64,000 nucleotides of DNA from Thiomicrorhabdus marina (GTDB taxonomy: Bacteria > Pseudomonadota > Gammaproteobacteria > Thiomicrospirales > Thiomicrospiraceae): positions 120,724-184,723 of the forward strand of contig NZ_JAGETV010000003.1 in assembly GCF_017571465.1 (NCBI RefSeq), in the 5' to 3' direction. The notes beneath the pieces were generated by a model, which was not told where the DNA came from, searched no databases, and saw only the letters and a list, made by a program, of their open reading frames with translations. A program made the translations under genes and the position numbers. Positions 9,571 through 18,844 of the stretch are shown here, piece after piece. Positions within the stretch are counted from its first letter, which is position 1, and every line of letters starts with the position of its first letter.

Positions 9571-10158
9571 ATGCGAACCGCAACCATCAAGCGTGACACC
9601 TTAGAAACGCAAATCGAAATCAGCGTTAACCTTGACGGACAGGGCGAAGCCAAATTAGAAACTGGCGTGCCTTTCTTTGAGCATATGCTCGATCAAATTG
9701 CCCGCCACGGCATGATCGACCTTGATATCAAAGCCAATGGCGATTTGCATATCGACGATCACCACACGGTTGAAGATGTAGGCATCACGCTTGGACAAGC
9801 GATTGCTAAAGCGGTCGGCGACAAAAAAGGCATCACTCGTTATGGACACGCTTATGTTCCGCTAGACGAAGCGCTGTCTCGCGTTGTGATTGACCTATCC
9901 GGTCGTCCAGGCATGGAATTCCACTGCGACTTTACGCGTGAACAAATCGGCACTTTTGAAACGCAACTGGTTATGGAATTCTTCCAAGGCTTCGTTAACC
10001 ACTGCGGCGCGTCATTGCACATCGACAATATTCGCGGTATCAATGCTCACCACCAAGCAGAAACCATCTTTAAAGCCTTTGGTCGCGCTTTACGAATGGC
10101 ATTAAGTGCCGACGAGCGCATGGCCGGCAAAATGCCTTCAACCAAAGGAAGTTTGTAA
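9571..10158 (+). CDS. hisB: Imidazoleglycerol-phosphate dehydratase
   Basis: 195 residues, the monofunctional HisB size; the N-terminal phosphatase domain of the enterobacterial bifunctional enzyme is absent. Metal-binding His-rich motifs are present: [13 protein letters not shown] near 35-47, [10 protein letters not shown] near 70-79 and a second [17 protein letters not shown] near the C-terminus. It converts imidazole-glycerol phosphate to imidazole-acetol phosphate in histidine synthesis. It heads the hisBHAFE run and its stop overlaps the hisH start by one base (TAATG). Confidence 0.96.
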   Translation: MRTATIKRDTLETQIEISVNLDGQGEAKLETGVPFFEHMLDQIARHGMIDLDIKANGDLHIDDHHTVEDVGITLGQAIAKAVGDKKGITRYGHAYVPLDEALSRVVIDLSGRPGMEFHCDFTREQIGTFETQLVMEFFQGFVNHCGASLHIDNIRGINAHHQAETIFKAFGRALRMALSADERMAGKMPSTKGSL

Positions 10159-10796
10159 TGAATCGAAAATTGGTTGCCGTAGTGGATTACGGCATGGGCA
10201 ACCTACGCTCGGTTTCTAAAGCGGCCGAGCACATGGCGGATGAATACACCAAAATCGTCGTTACCCAAGACCCACAAGTGATTCATGACGCCGACTCGGT
10301 GATTTTCCCAGGGCAAGGTGCCGCCAAAGCCTGCATGCAAGCACTGCATGACACCGGCATGGCCGAACCGGTCAAACTTGCTGCGCAAGAAAAACCATTC
10401 CTAGGCATCTGCATGGGTTTGCAGGTGTTAATGTCGCACTCTGATGAAAATGGCGGCGTGGACTGTCTAGACATTATTAAAGGTAATGTCACCCAGTTCG
10501 ACCTAAGCGCGCACCCAGAACTAAAAATGCCGCATATGGGCTGGAATCAGATTCACCAGACCCAAGACCATCCGCTATGGCATAGCATTCCGCAAGACAG
10601 CCGTTTTTACTATGTGCATAGCTACTATGTTGCGCCGGAAGACAAAAGCACCATTTTCGGTGAAACCACTCACGGTCAAACTTTCCCGGGCGTATTGAGC
10701 ACGCATAATCTGTTTGCTATCCAAGCTCATCCGGAAAAGTCCGCCGAACACGGCCTGCAACTATTTAAGAATTTCCTATCATGGAACGGCCACTAA
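10158..10796 (+). CDS. hisH: Imidazole glycerol phosphate synthase, glutaminase subunit HisH
   Basis: 212 residues, a class I glutamine amidotransferase. The nucleophile Cys85 lies in LGICMGLQVL, and the His/Glu of the triad are in the QAHPEKS motif near the C-terminus. The N-terminal VDYGMGNLRSV is characteristic. It releases ammonia from glutamine and channels it to HisF for closure of the imidazole ring; the by-product AICAR returns to purine synthesis. It lies between hisB and hisA. Confidence 0.96.
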   Translation: MNRKLVAVVDYGMGNLRSVSKAAEHMADEYTKIVVTQDPQVIHDADSVIFPGQGAAKACMQALHDTGMAEPVKLAAQEKPFLGICMGLQVLMSHSDENGGVDCLDIIKGNVTQFDLSAHPELKMPHMGWNQIHQTQDHPLWHSIPQDSRFYYVHSYYVAPEDKSTIFGETTHGQTFPGVLSTHNLFAIQAHPEKSAEHGLQLFKNFLSWNGH

Positions 10797-10834
10797 ACCG
10801 TTTCGTTCAGAACAAAGTTTAATAAGGTTTTAAG

Positions 10835-11578
10835 ATGCTACTAATTCCAGCAATTGATTTAAAAGACGGCGAATGCGTTCGTCTACGCCAAGGTGTAATG
10901 GAAGATGCCACGGTTTTTTCCGGTGACATTGTTGCCATGGCAAAACGTTGGGTTGACCAAGGCGCGCGTCGTCTACACATGGTTGACTTGAACGGAGCCT
11001 TCGACGGCAAGCCGGTCAATGACAAAGCAGTTTACCAAGTGCGCGAAGCATATCCTGACCTACCGATTCAAATCGGTGGCGGTATCCGTGATTTGGAAAC
11101 CATCGAAGCCTACCTAAAAGCAGGTGTAAGCTACTGCATTATCGGCACCAAAGCGGTTCACAATCCAGAATTCGTTGCCGAAGCTTGTAAAGCTTTCCCA
11201 GGCCACATCATGGTTGGCCTAGATGCCAAAGACGGCATGGTCGCAATCAATGGCTGGGCAGAAGTCACCGACTACGAAGTTAAAGCCCTAGCGAAACAAT
11301 TTGAAAACGACGGCGTAGAAGCGATTATCTACACTGACATCGGTCGTGACGGCATGATGCAAGGGGTTAACGTGGAAGCAACTCAAGCACTAGCACAAGC
11401 GGTCAATATTCCGATTATCGCGTCTGGCGGCATCACCAACCTAGATGACATCCGCAACCTTTCCGAAATCGAAGCTGACGGCGTAACTGGCGCCATTACC
11501 GGCCGCGCTATCTACGAAGGCACGCTGGACTTTAAAGAAGGCCAAACGCTTTCTGACCAACTAGCGCCAAAAGGTTAA
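10835..11578 (+). CDS. hisA: ProFAR isomerase HisA
   Basis: 247 residues, a (beta/alpha)8 barrel. The start [19 protein letters not shown] carries the catalytic Asp8 region, and the phosphate-binding loops IQIGGGIRD and IIASGGI are both present, as is the second catalytic Asp in [10 protein letters not shown]. It performs the Amadori isomerisation of ProFAR to PRFAR. TAAGG lies 9 bases before the ATG. It is separated from hisF by 6 bases. Confidence 0.96.
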   Translation: MLLIPAIDLKDGECVRLRQGVMEDATVFSGDIVAMAKRWVDQGARRLHMVDLNGAFDGKPVNDKAVYQVREAYPDLPIQIGGGIRDLETIEAYLKAGVSYCIIGTKAVHNPEFVAEACKAFPGHIMVGLDAKDGMVAINGWAEVTDYEVKALAKQFENDGVEAIIYTDIGRDGMMQGVNVEATQALAQAVNIPIIASGGITNLDDIRNLSEIEADGVTGAITGRAIYEGTLDFKEGQTLSDQLAPKG

Positions 11579-11584
11579 TAAACA

Positions 11585-12358
11585 ATGAGTCTAGCAAAAC
11601 GCATTATTCCTTGTTTGGACGTCGATAACGGCCGCGTTGTTAAAGGCGTGCAATTTGTCGATATACGCGATGCCGGTAATCCGGTAGAAGTCGCCAAACG
11701 TTACGACGAACAAGGCGCGGACGAAATCACCTTTCTAGACATTACCGCCACTTCTGACGGTCGCGGCACCACCATCCATATGGTTGAAGAAGTCGCCAGT
11801 CAAGTATTTATCCCGCTAACCGTTGGCGGCGGCATCCGCAAGGTTGAAGATATTCGTACCATGCTGAACGCCGGGGCTGATAAGGTCGCGATTAACTCGG
11901 CAGCCATCTACAATCCAGAATTCGTAAAAGAAGCCTGCGATGCCTTCGGCTCACAGTGTATCGTACTGGCAATTGATGCCAAAAAGGTGTCTGGTGAAAA
12001 TGAGCCCAATAAGTGGGAGATCTTCACTCACGGCGGCCGTAAAGAGACTGGCATTGACGCTGTCGAATGGGCGGAAAGAATGGAAGCCTACGGGGCAGGT
12101 GAATTATTGGTTACCTCTATGGATCGTGACGGCACCAAGAGCGGTTTTGATAACGAACTGATGAAAGAGATTACCTCTCGCGTCAGAATTCCGGTGATCG
12201 CTTCCGGCGGTGTCGGCAAACTGCAAGATCTGGTTGATGGCGTGAAAGAAGGTGGCGCCGAAGCAGTTCTTGCTGCTTCGATTTTCCATTTTGGTGAACA
12301 CACTGTGCAAGAAGCCAAACAAGCAATGGCCGAACAAGGCATTGAGGTGCGACTATGA
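11585..12358 (+). CDS. hisF: Imidazole glycerol phosphate synthase, cyclase subunit HisF
   Basis: 257 residues, a (beta/alpha)8 barrel paralogous to His[20 protein letters not shown] at the start holds the catalytic Asp, and the second catalytic Asp is in [22 protein letters not shown] and VIASGGVG are the phosphate loops. It joins ammonia from HisH to PRFAR, giving imidazole-glycerol phosphate and AICAR. The last four bases overlap hisE (ATGA), so translation is probably coupled. Confidence 0.97.
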   Translation: MSLAKRIIPCLDVDNGRVVKGVQFVDIRDAGNPVEVAKRYDEQGADEITFLDITATSDGRGTTIHMVEEVASQVFIPLTVGGGIRKVEDIRTMLNAGADKVAINSAAIYNPEFVKEACDAFGSQCIVLAIDAKKVSGENEPNKWEIFTHGGRKETGIDAVEWAERMEAYGAGELLVTSMDRDGTKSGFDNELMKEITSRVRIPVIASGGVGKLQDLVDGVKEGGAEAVLAASIFHFGEHTVQEAKQAMAEQGIEVRL

Positions 12359-12702
12359 GCGAAAAAAGTATTCTAGAACAGTTAGATGCCGTGCTAGAAG
12401 CGCGTAAAGCCGAATCCGCTGACAGCTCCTATGTTGCTAGCCTATACGCCAAAGGCACTGAGAAAATCCTCAAAAAGATTCAAGAAGAAGCCCTTGAAGT
12501 CGCCATGGCCGCCAAAGATCATGATCACTCGACTTCTGATGAAGACAAAGAACACTTAATTTACGAAGTCACCGATTTATGGTTTCATAGCTTAGTCTTA
12601 CTTGCGCATAAAAATGTAAACTCTGATGCAATTATGACTGAACTACAACGCCGTTTTGGCCTATCCGGCCATGACGAGAAAGCCAGCCGTAGCGATTCAT
12701 AA
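12355..12702 (+). CDS. hisE: Phosphoribosyl-ATP pyrophosphatase HisE
   Basis: 115 residues, a stand-alone MazG-like all-alpha pyrophosphatase. Conserved acidic residues occur in [15 protein letters not shown] and [17 protein letters not shown]. It hydrolyses phosphoribosyl-ATP to phosphoribosyl-AMP, the second step of histidine synthesis. The usual partner HisI (cyclohydrolase) is not fused to it and not found in this window. The ATG overlaps the hisF stop by four bases. Confidence 0.94.
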   Translation: MSEKSILEQLDAVLEARKAESADSSYVASLYAKGTEKILKKIQEEALEVAMAAKDHDHSTSDEDKEHLIYEVTDLWFHSLVLLAHKNVNSDAIMTELQRRFGLSGHDEKASRSDS

Positions 12703-12708
12703 CTCTAC

Positions 12709-12754
12709 TAGGACTTGCTGCGAAAGATTTTTTCGCTACATCCTAACGAGTTCT
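12709..12754. other. Stem-loop between hisE and hinT
   Basis: TAGGA at the left and TCCTA at the right bracket an inner GCGAAA/TTTCGC pairing. There is no clear T run after the stem, so it may be an mRNA-processing or stability element rather than a full terminator. Confidence 0.35.
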
Positions 12755-12818
12755 GAAGCCACAACATCATTGTGATTTCGGCTGGCAAAAATTGACGATT
12801 TACAGGAAGGAACCCTCA

Positions 12819-13139
12819 ATGAATCAAGAAAAATCGATATTCAGCAAAATTATTGACCGTGAAATTCCGGCAACAATCGAGTATGAAGACGAAAAATGCA
12901 TCGTGATTCACGACATCAACCCAAAAGCACGTGTGCACCTACTGGTTATCCCGAAAAAAGAAATCGCTACTCTGTTTGATTTAACTCCGGATGACAAAGA
13001 TTTAATGGCACACATGATGTTGTTACTTCCTCAACTCGCAAACGCACAAGGATTGGACGGATTTAAAACACAAATCAACACCGGAGTCTCCGGCGGACAG
13101 GAAGTTTTTCATATCCATATCCACTTGCTAGGAAACTAA
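12819..13139 (+). CDS. hinT: HIT-family purine nucleoside phosphoramidase HinT
   Basis: 106 residues from the chosen ATG at 12819, which has AGGAAGG eight bases upstream; a start at 12792 would add nine residues without a ribosome site. The SIFSKIIDREIPA opening and the HIT motif HIHIHLLG near the end identify the family. The His triad hydrolyses AMP-lysine and other phosphoramidates. Location between hisE and tatA is common in gammaproteobacteria. The protein ends two residues after the HIT motif, so it has the short C-terminus typical of bacterial HinT. Confidence 0.93.
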   Translation: MNQEKSIFSKIIDREIPATIEYEDEKCIVIHDINPKARVHLLVIPKKEIATLFDLTPDDKDLMAHMMLLLPQLANAQGLDGFKTQINTGVSGGQEVFHIHIHLLGN

Positions 13140-13312
13140 TTGAATTCGACTTAGATACGCCTAATTACTGGCAAGTATCACTCAACGCTAATAAATTATT
13201 TTTGTGCAATTAAATTGGCGGATTTGATATTATTAGCGGCTACTGAAATTTAGGGATTGGTGCCACGCCCTAGTTAAAGGCACAATGAGCAGAAAATCTG
13301 GAGTTTTATACC

Positions 13313-13564
13313 ATGGGAATCAGCATCTGGCAGCTACTTATCATTCTAGCAATCGTATTAGTTTTATTTGGTGCTAAGCGCCTTAAAAACGTTGGTAGCG
13401 ATCTAGGTGGTGCCATCAAAGGCTTTAAAAACGCCGTAAAAGATGAAGAAGACAAAAAAGACGAAGCAGTCGCTGATAAGAAAATCGACAACAAAGACGC
13501 TAACAACGTTTTTGACGTAGCGGCTGAAGAGAAAAAAGCGGACGAGAAAAAAGATAAAGCTTAA
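13313..13564 (+). CDS. tatA: Sec-independent protein translocase subunit TatA
   Basis: 83 residues. An N-terminal membrane helix (about 4-20) ends in LFGAKRL, the conserved FG hinge, followed by an amphipathic helix ([17 protein letters not shown]) and a charged, disordered tail of Lys, Asp and Glu. TatA forms the pore-like assembly that lets folded twin-arginine proteins cross the inner membrane. It is first in tatABC, 173 bases after hinT; the AT-rich gap probably holds the promoter. Confidence 0.95.
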   Translation: MGISIWQLLIILAIVLVLFGAKRLKNVGSDLGGAIKGFKNAVKDEEDKKDEAVADKKIDNKDANNVFDVAAEEKKADEKKDKA

Positions 13565-13623
13565 TTGATAGCGTCACCCGACTCTATTTTTTAACTTTTC
13601 TTTTTAGGTAGGTGTAACCAGCC

Positions 13624-14157
13624 ATGTTCGATATCGGCTTTCTTGAAATATTGATGATTATGATTATCGCTCTGATCGTTATCGGTCCAGAGCGCATGCC
13701 GGAAATTGCCCGTAAAATAGGCAGTTTCGTCGGTAAAACTCGTAACTTCATTAATACCGTCAAACAAGAAAATCAATTTGATGAAACCGTTCAGGATTTC
13801 AAAAAATCGATGGACATGGCTGCGCAAGAGCAGCAAATCAGCAATATCCATAAGGAATTGCAAGACGGCTTGAATATGGGCATGGAAAACGTCAATCTTG
13901 ACGATTTCCAACGTCCGTTTGGCGGAGACATCGATAAAAGCAGTAGCTCATTTAATCGTGCACCCTCGCAACCGCAATTGAACACACCTAAAGAAACTGC
14001 TGAAACCACCACTCAGTCGACACCGGCTAGCGAATCAACCGTTTCTACAGAATCTGCTCCGGCTTCTCAACCGGTACCAACCGCGCAAGCGTCTACAGAA
14101 AATAGCAACACTCAAGATAGCGCTTCCAAAAACACTACTGACCCAAGTAAAAGCTAA
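13624..14157 (+). CDS. tatB: Sec-independent protein translocase subunit TatB
   Basis: 177 residues. The MFDIGFLEILMIMIIALIVIG start with GPERMPEIARKIG is the TatB version of the hinge (PERLP-like) and amphipathic helix. After about residue 90 the chain is Ser/Thr/Gln/Pro rich and probably disordered. TatB works with TatC as the receptor for twin-arginine signal peptides. It lies 59 bases after tatA and 8 bases before tatC, in an operon. Confidence 0.95.
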   Translation: MFDIGFLEILMIMIIALIVIGPERMPEIARKIGSFVGKTRNFINTVKQENQFDETVQDFKKSMDMAAQEQQISNIHKELQDGLNMGMENVNLDDFQRPFGGDIDKSSSSFNRAPSQPQLNTPKETAETTTQSTPASESTVSTESAPASQPVPTAQASTENSNTQDSASKNTTDPSKS

Positions 14158-14165
14158 GCATACCT

Positions 14166-15314
14166 ATGAGCGATTCGGCGCTACCACCACAAGATAAAGA
14201 GATGACTCTCGTCCAGCACTTATTGGACTTGAAAACGAGTCTTACTCGCGGGATTTTGGCGATTATTGTCGTCTTTTTGTTCCTATTCCCGTTTGCGAAT
14301 GAGATCTATACCTATATCGCCGAGCCGCTAACTCGCTATCTGCCTGAAGACACCAGCATGATTGCAACCGCGGTTGCCTCGCCATTCTTGACGCCGTTTA
14401 AGTTAAGCTTCGTGTTGGCTATTTATATCGCAATGCCGTTCTTGCTGTACCAACTGTGGCGTTTTATCGCTCCGGCTTTATACAGTCACGAAAAACAGTT
14501 GATTGGGCCTGTACTGTTCTTTAGCTCGTTCCTATTCTACTCCGGTGGCGCTTTTGCCTATTACGTGGTGTTCCCACTGGTATTCGGCTTCTTATCTACT
14601 ACCGCTCCGGAAGGCGTAACCATTGCCACCGATATCGCTGCCTATCTTGATTTCGTTATTAAGATGTTCTTCGCTTTCGGCATGGCATTTGAAGTGCCAA
14701 TTATTACCGTTCTACTGATTCTGACCGGCATGGTACGTGCCGAAAAATTAGCGCATGCGCGTCCATATATTGTGGTCGGTGCTTTCGTTATCGGAATGCT
14801 ATTAACTCCGCCGGACATCATTTCGCAAACGCTGCTAGCGGTGCCAATGTGGCTGCTGTTTGAACTCGGTCTATTGATTGGTGGTTATATCGTCAAAAAA
14901 CGCGGTCTGGATAAAGATGAAGACGACGCTGATTACGATGAAGATCCATACGACATGCCTGAATCACAAGCTGGACAGCAACGTGCGCAAGCAACTTCAT
15001 CGACAAATTCTCAGCAAACGTCAACAACGCAGACGCAAACGAGCCAAGCCATACAAGAACTGGATCAACGCTATGCCGACCAAGTCGATGACGATCTAGA
15101 TTGGGATGACGAGTTTGATAAAATTGACGATCAAATGCGCAAGCTAGAACGTGAATACCAAGCGCGTAAAGACCAAGAAAAAGCAGAAAAAGACGCTGCT
15201 GAACAAGGCAAAAAAGAAGACAACCAAAATGGTGACACTTCAGAAACGGCCGAGAAATCATCAGTTGATATTGAGAATGACAAGCAAGGCAAACCAGACA
15301 ACCAGAAATCCTAA
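14166..15314 (+). CDS. tatC: Twin-arginine translocase subunit TatC with long acidic C-terminal tail
   Basis: 382 residues. The first about 245 residues form the six-helix TatC core: a short cytosolic start with MTLVQHLLDLK, then the helices, with YQLWRFIAPALYSHEK in the first cytosolic loop and MAFEVPIITVLLILTG in the fourth. TatC binds the RR signal peptide. From about residue 250 there is an extra 130-residue tail of Asp/Glu/Gln/Lys with predicted coiled-coil character (DDQMRKLEREYQARKDQEKAEK). Most TatC proteins end soon after the sixth helix, so this tail is unusual. Confidence 0.95.
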   Translation: MSDSALPPQDKEMTLVQHLLDLKTSLTRGILAIIVVFLFLFPFANEIYTYIAEPLTRYLPEDTSMIATAVASPFLTPFKLSFVLAIYIAMPFLLYQLWRFIAPALYSHEKQLIGPVLFFSSFLFYSGGAFAYYVVFPLVFGFLSTTAPEGVTIATDIAAYLDFVIKMFFAFGMAFEVPIITVLLILTGMVRAEKLAHARPYIVVGAFVIGMLLTPPDIISQTLLAVPMWLLFELGLLIGGYIVKKRGLDKDEDDADYDEDPYDMPESQAGQQRAQATSSTNSQQTSTTQTQTSQAIQELDQRYADQVDDDLDWDDEFDKIDDQMRKLEREYQARKDQEKAEKDAAEQGKKEDNQNGDTSETAEKSSVDIENDKQGKPDNQKS

Positions 15315-15327
15315 TCTGAAAAACACC

Positions 15328-17094
15328 ATGGCTTATCAAAGCGATGGTGTCTGTCTTCGCTTTTCCAAAACAACGTTCACTTTACTCTATGCACTGGCAC
15401 TTTCTCTTGTCGGCGCATTAATGCAAACAGCCGACGCTTCACCACTAAAGAATCACCCTAGCCCCTATTTAGCGATGCATTCCGATGACCCGGTTCATTG
15501 GCAACTGTGGAACCCCGATACCCTCAAACAAGCCCAAAAACAAAACAAACTGATTTTGCTTTCCAGCGGTTATTTCTCATGCCACTGGTGCCATGTCATG
15601 CAGCAAGAGGTTTATCAAAACCCGCAAAGCGCAGCGCTGATTAACCAACTGTTTGTCAGTATTAAAATTGACCGTGAGCTGCACCCCCTAGTCGATAGCC
15701 AGATGATTGACTTCGCGCGCAAGTACCGTGGTTCAGCCGGTTGGCCACAACACGTCATTCTCACTCCCGACGCCAAACCCTTTGCCGCTTTTACCTATTT
15801 GCCAAATGATAAATTACAGACTTATCTTCGCAATGTGGATAAGTTGTGGAAAAACGATAAAACTGTGATTAAAAAGTTAGCCGAATCGGCAATTCTTCAA
15901 CCACAGTCCGTCAATATCGTTTGGGACCCTGAAAAATTCAAAACCGCCTTATACGCTGAACTGCAAAACGTGATTGATGATTTCAGCGGCGGCTTACAAG
16001 GCTCCAGTAAATTTCCAAAAACACCTTTATTGCTGGCATTAATCCAACAAATTGACCTACCGGAAACGCTGAGCGACTGGTTACAACTCACACTCAAACA
16101 GATGGCACAGCAACATCTATTCGACCACCTATATGGTGGATTTTATCGCTATACCGTCGATCCAGAATGGCAAGAGCCACATTTTGAGAAAATGCTATAT
16201 GACAACGCGCTATTACTTGAACTGTATCTGCACGCGGATATGCGCTGGCCTGAACAAGGCTTCGCTAAAACTGCTGACGCCACACTTGGTTATCTACGCC
16301 AGCAACTTTATTCACCGCAGCTACAGCTCTATCTAGGGAGTCAGTCCGCGATTGATACCGCGGGCAATGAGGGTGGCGATTACCTATTCAGCAAACAACA
16401 GTTACAACAACTTCTGACAGCTCCTGCTATCTCACAGGTTGAAAAAGAATGGTTAATGCATACACCTAAGTTTGCGCTCGGCTACCATCCTAAGCCGACC
16501 GAACAGCACTGGTCAGAAATCAAACAGCAACTTTTAGCGGCGCGTCCAATCCCTAAAATGGCAATTGACGATAAAGCGATTGTCAGTTGGAATGGGCTAT
16601 TACTAAACGCCTTGGCACAAGCCAATACTTGGCTTAAACAAAACCCTGCTAACGAAGAATTGTCCAATCTACAAAATGCCAAACAATGGGGGCAAGACTT
16701 AGCCGATACGTTGCTTACAATCAGCCAACAGCAACAAATTCCGCGAAGTCTGATTTTTACCGACAATCAAAGTACTGCACTAATCAATGCCAACCTCGAA
16801 GACCTCGCTTATCTATGGCAAGGACTCAATGCATGGCAGACAGCGACTCAGCAAAAAATCGACCTAGCCAATTTGCAAAAGCAGATTCAACCTCTGCTCA
16901 GTGCAAACGGCTGGCAAGATCCACAAAGTTTGGCGCTCTATCCGCTCAATCACGGTGTCACCATTGACGATGCCGTACCGTCGGTCACCGCCATGCTAGG
17001 CTGCGACTTCGGCAAACTGCAAATCGACCAAAATGATTTCTATGAAAAAGCCATCAACTACGCTAGTTACCTAAACCTCTCACAGTGCGAATAA
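15328..17094 (+). CDS. Exported DUF255/thioredoxin-fold protein (YyaL/SSP411-like)
   Basis: 588 residues from ATG 15328; an upstream in-frame start would lie inside tatC and is rejected. A signal peptide with a hydrophobic core near 17-32 and an ADA cleavage site near 38 precedes NHPSPYLAMHSDDPVHW. Then comes CHWCHVM (Cys85 and Cys88), the DUF255 motif that places a CxxC in a thioredoxin fold. The rest (six-hairpin-like repeats with WNGLLLNALA, FEKMLYDNALLLELYL) resembles the C-terminal barrel of YyaL/SPATA20 proteins. Function in that family is not established. An N-terminal export signal is notable because most relatives appear cytosolic. It follows tatC by 13 bases. Confidence 0.8.
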   Translation: MAYQSDGVCLRFSKTTFTLLYALALSLVGALMQTADASPLKNHPSPYLAMHSDDPVHWQLWNPDTLKQAQKQNKLILLSSGYFSCHWCHVMQQEVYQNPQSAALINQLFVSIKIDRELHPLVDSQMIDFARKYRGSAGWPQHVILTPDAKPFAAFTYLPNDKLQTYLRNVDKLWKNDKTVIKKLAESAILQPQSVNIVWDPEKFKTALYAELQNVIDDFSGGLQGSSKFPKTPLLLALIQQIDLPETLSDWLQLTLKQMAQQHLFDHLYGGFYRYTVDPEWQEPHFEKMLYDNALLLELYLHADMRWPEQGFAKTADATLGYLRQQLYSPQLQLYLGSQSAIDTAGNEGGDYLFSKQQLQQLLTAPAISQVEKEWLMHTPKFALGYHPKPTEQHWSEIKQQLLAARPIPKMAIDDKAIVSWNGLLLNALAQANTWLKQNPANEELSNLQNAKQWGQDLADTLLTISQQQQIPRSLIFTDNQSTALINANLEDLAYLWQGLNAWQTATQQKIDLANLQKQIQPLLSANGWQDPQSLALYPLNHGVTIDDAVPSVTAMLGCDFGKLQIDQNDFYEKAINYASYLNLSQCE

Positions 17095-17137
17095 CTTCTT
17101 TTACAATAGCCAACATAGTGATTAGGACGAGAAAAAC

Positions 17138-17821
17138 ATGGGCTTTTTAATTGTCGGTTTTATCCTACTGTTTGTATTAACCACCTTGCCAAGCATCTGG
17201 ACCAAACATATCCTCAATAAACACCGTAAACCGCACCCTGATATTCCCGGCACCGGTTTACAGTTTGCTCAGCATTTGGTGAAAAAATTCGACCTGCCGA
17301 TTAAAGTAGAAGAGACTGAAGACGGCGACCATTACGACCCAATCGGCAAAGCGGTGAGAATTTCCAGCGCCAATGCCCATTCCAACTCACTGACCGCAAT
17401 TACCACCGTCGCCCACGAAATCGGCCATGCATTACAAGACAAAGACGGTTATGAGCCGCTAAAACAACGCACCATACTGGTCGAACGCGCCTCGATAATG
17501 CAAAAATTCGCCAGTGGCGCCTTGATTGTCACGCCGATTCTGGTCGCCGTAGTACATACCCCGATTATCGGTTTGATTACATTCGGCGCGGGGTTTATTG
17601 CGATGGGCGTGCCGGTGATAATCCACCTGAGTACTTTGAAAGTGGAATTTGATGCCAGTTTTGAACGCGCCTTACCGCTTCTGAAAGAAGGCGAATACCT
17701 CAGCCGCAGCGACCAACGCAAAGCCAAAAAAATCCTCTGGGCCTGCGCTATGACCTATGTCGCCGCTTCGCTATCCAGCCTGTTTAACCTCTGGAAATGG
17801 CTAAAAGCGTTAAAACGTTAA
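17138..17821 (+). CDS. YugP-like zinc-dependent membrane protease
   Basis: 227 residues matching the neutral zinc metallopeptidase/YugP family. A first membrane helix (about 2-20) is followed by a cytosolic domain and HEIGH at 93-97 in TTVAHEIGHALQDKDGY, the zinc-binding catalytic motif. Two further helices lie near 120-165. A conserved 'EFDASFERALPLL' stretch (near 170-180) may supply the third ligand. The substrate is unknown. Purine-rich AGGACGAG precedes the ATG. Confidence 0.85.
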   Translation: MGFLIVGFILLFVLTTLPSIWTKHILNKHRKPHPDIPGTGLQFAQHLVKKFDLPIKVEETEDGDHYDPIGKAVRISSANAHSNSLTAITTVAHEIGHALQDKDGYEPLKQRTILVERASIMQKFASGALIVTPILVAVVHTPIIGLITFGAGFIAMGVPVIIHLSTLKVEFDASFERALPLLKEGEYLSRSDQRKAKKILWACAMTYVAASLSSLFNLWKWLKALKR

Positions 17822-17925
17822 AACGCAATTACAAACAGAATAACCCTCCATTTTCAATAAAAAATTTTACATACTTAATAATATATAAAACAAACACTTA
17901 ATACTCATTTAAATAACTCTTTATG

Positions 17926-17931
17926 TATAAT
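17926..17931 (+). promoter_or_regulatory. Candidate -10 box for the CsgG-like lipoprotein gene
   Basis: A perfect TATAAT preceded by TG lies 43 bases upstream of the ATG at 17974 in very AT-rich DNA. No good -35 hexamer is visible at the right spacing, so this would be an extended -10 type promoter if real. Confidence 0.4.
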
Positions 17932-17973
17932 AATGGCGACATTTATTGACACTCAATAACACGGAGTTATTTA

Positions 17974-18807
17974 ATGAAAATTAAGACTATTTTCAGCGTA
18001 CTTACAGCAACAATCATCTTTTCAGGATGCGTTTCCACACAAACAAAAACATCAACTCAATCTACATCGAATGGTGTAGAGAGTGAAATACAAAAAGACG
18101 CATCAGGCAAGGAATATAAAATTGTTAAGACTTACCAGTGCGCTTCGCCAGTAGCAAAAATTTCAGTTTCAGAACTCAAATGCAAAACCGCGCAATGCCA
18201 ACCAGTAGCGCAAGGCACTGGAAACATGGGCATGCTTCTAGCCATGGCGAGAACACAAAATGGTCAAAAAGACCTGTCTAATTTAGGTCCTGCCATGTCA
18301 ACTATGTTGACCTCTTCACTTAACCAAAGTGGTTGTTTTGAAGTATTAGATCGTGAATCCTTAGAAGAGTTAAAAAGAGAACTGGCTTTAGCAGGTAAAA
18401 CCATGCAAATTGACTCTGCAGATTTAATCATGACAGGCTCAATTACTGCCCTGAATTATGAAAAGAAAAAATCTACTTTTGGTGGTGGTTTAATCCCACT
18501 AGCCGGAGCCTTTACAAATACTACTACGACTGCAAAACTTGATATCGATATGCGCCTAATGGATGTCAACTCTTCCCGAGTCGTTTATACAAAAACCTAT
18601 AAATCGAATGCTGAAAATGATAACTATGGCTTCGGCGCTCTAGGATTTGGCGGCGGTGCAGCTGCAGGCGGAGCAATGAGCTTCGGTGGGGATTTAGAGT
18701 TAGAAAAAGCCGTACGTTCTGTTATTAATCAATCAGTGGCAGACCTTATTCAAAGTTCCGCAAAAGGCGCCTACACAGTTAAAGAACAACGTGTAGATGT
18801 TGACTAA
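17974..18807 (+). CDS. CsgG/HfaB-like outer-membrane lipoprotein
   Basis: 277 residues. The signal sequence ends in a lipobox, IFSGC, with Cys19 as the lipidated residue. The body has the CsgG-type layout: LGPAMSTMLTSSLNQSGCFEVLDRESLEEL, then SADLIMTGSITALNYE, a Gly-rich stretch, and DIDMRLMDVNSSRVVYTKTY. CsgG forms curli export channels, but many stand-alone relatives take part in envelope biogenesis and no csgA/B/E/F genes are near, so a curli role is not supported. A GGAG ribosome site precedes the ATG. The gene is probably monocistronic. Confidence 0.75.
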   Translation: MKIKTIFSVLTATIIFSGCVSTQTKTSTQSTSNGVESEIQKDASGKEYKIVKTYQCASPVAKISVSELKCKTAQCQPVAQGTGNMGMLLAMARTQNGQKDLSNLGPAMSTMLTSSLNQSGCFEVLDRESLEELKRELALAGKTMQIDSADLIMTGSITALNYEKKKSTFGGGLIPLAGAFTNTTTTAKLDIDMRLMDVNSSRVVYTKTYKSNAENDNYGFGALGFGGGAAAGGAMSFGGDLELEKAVRSVINQSVADLIQSSAKGAYTVKEQRVDVD

Positions 18808-18844
18808 CCTTTAATAGCAGTCTCGAAGGCGTTGAAACGTTAAA

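Noticed and set aside
15151..15327. Longer start of the DUF255 gene within tatC
   Set aside because: It would overlap tatC by 164 bases and would place a Lys-rich segment before a good signal peptide that begins at 15328.
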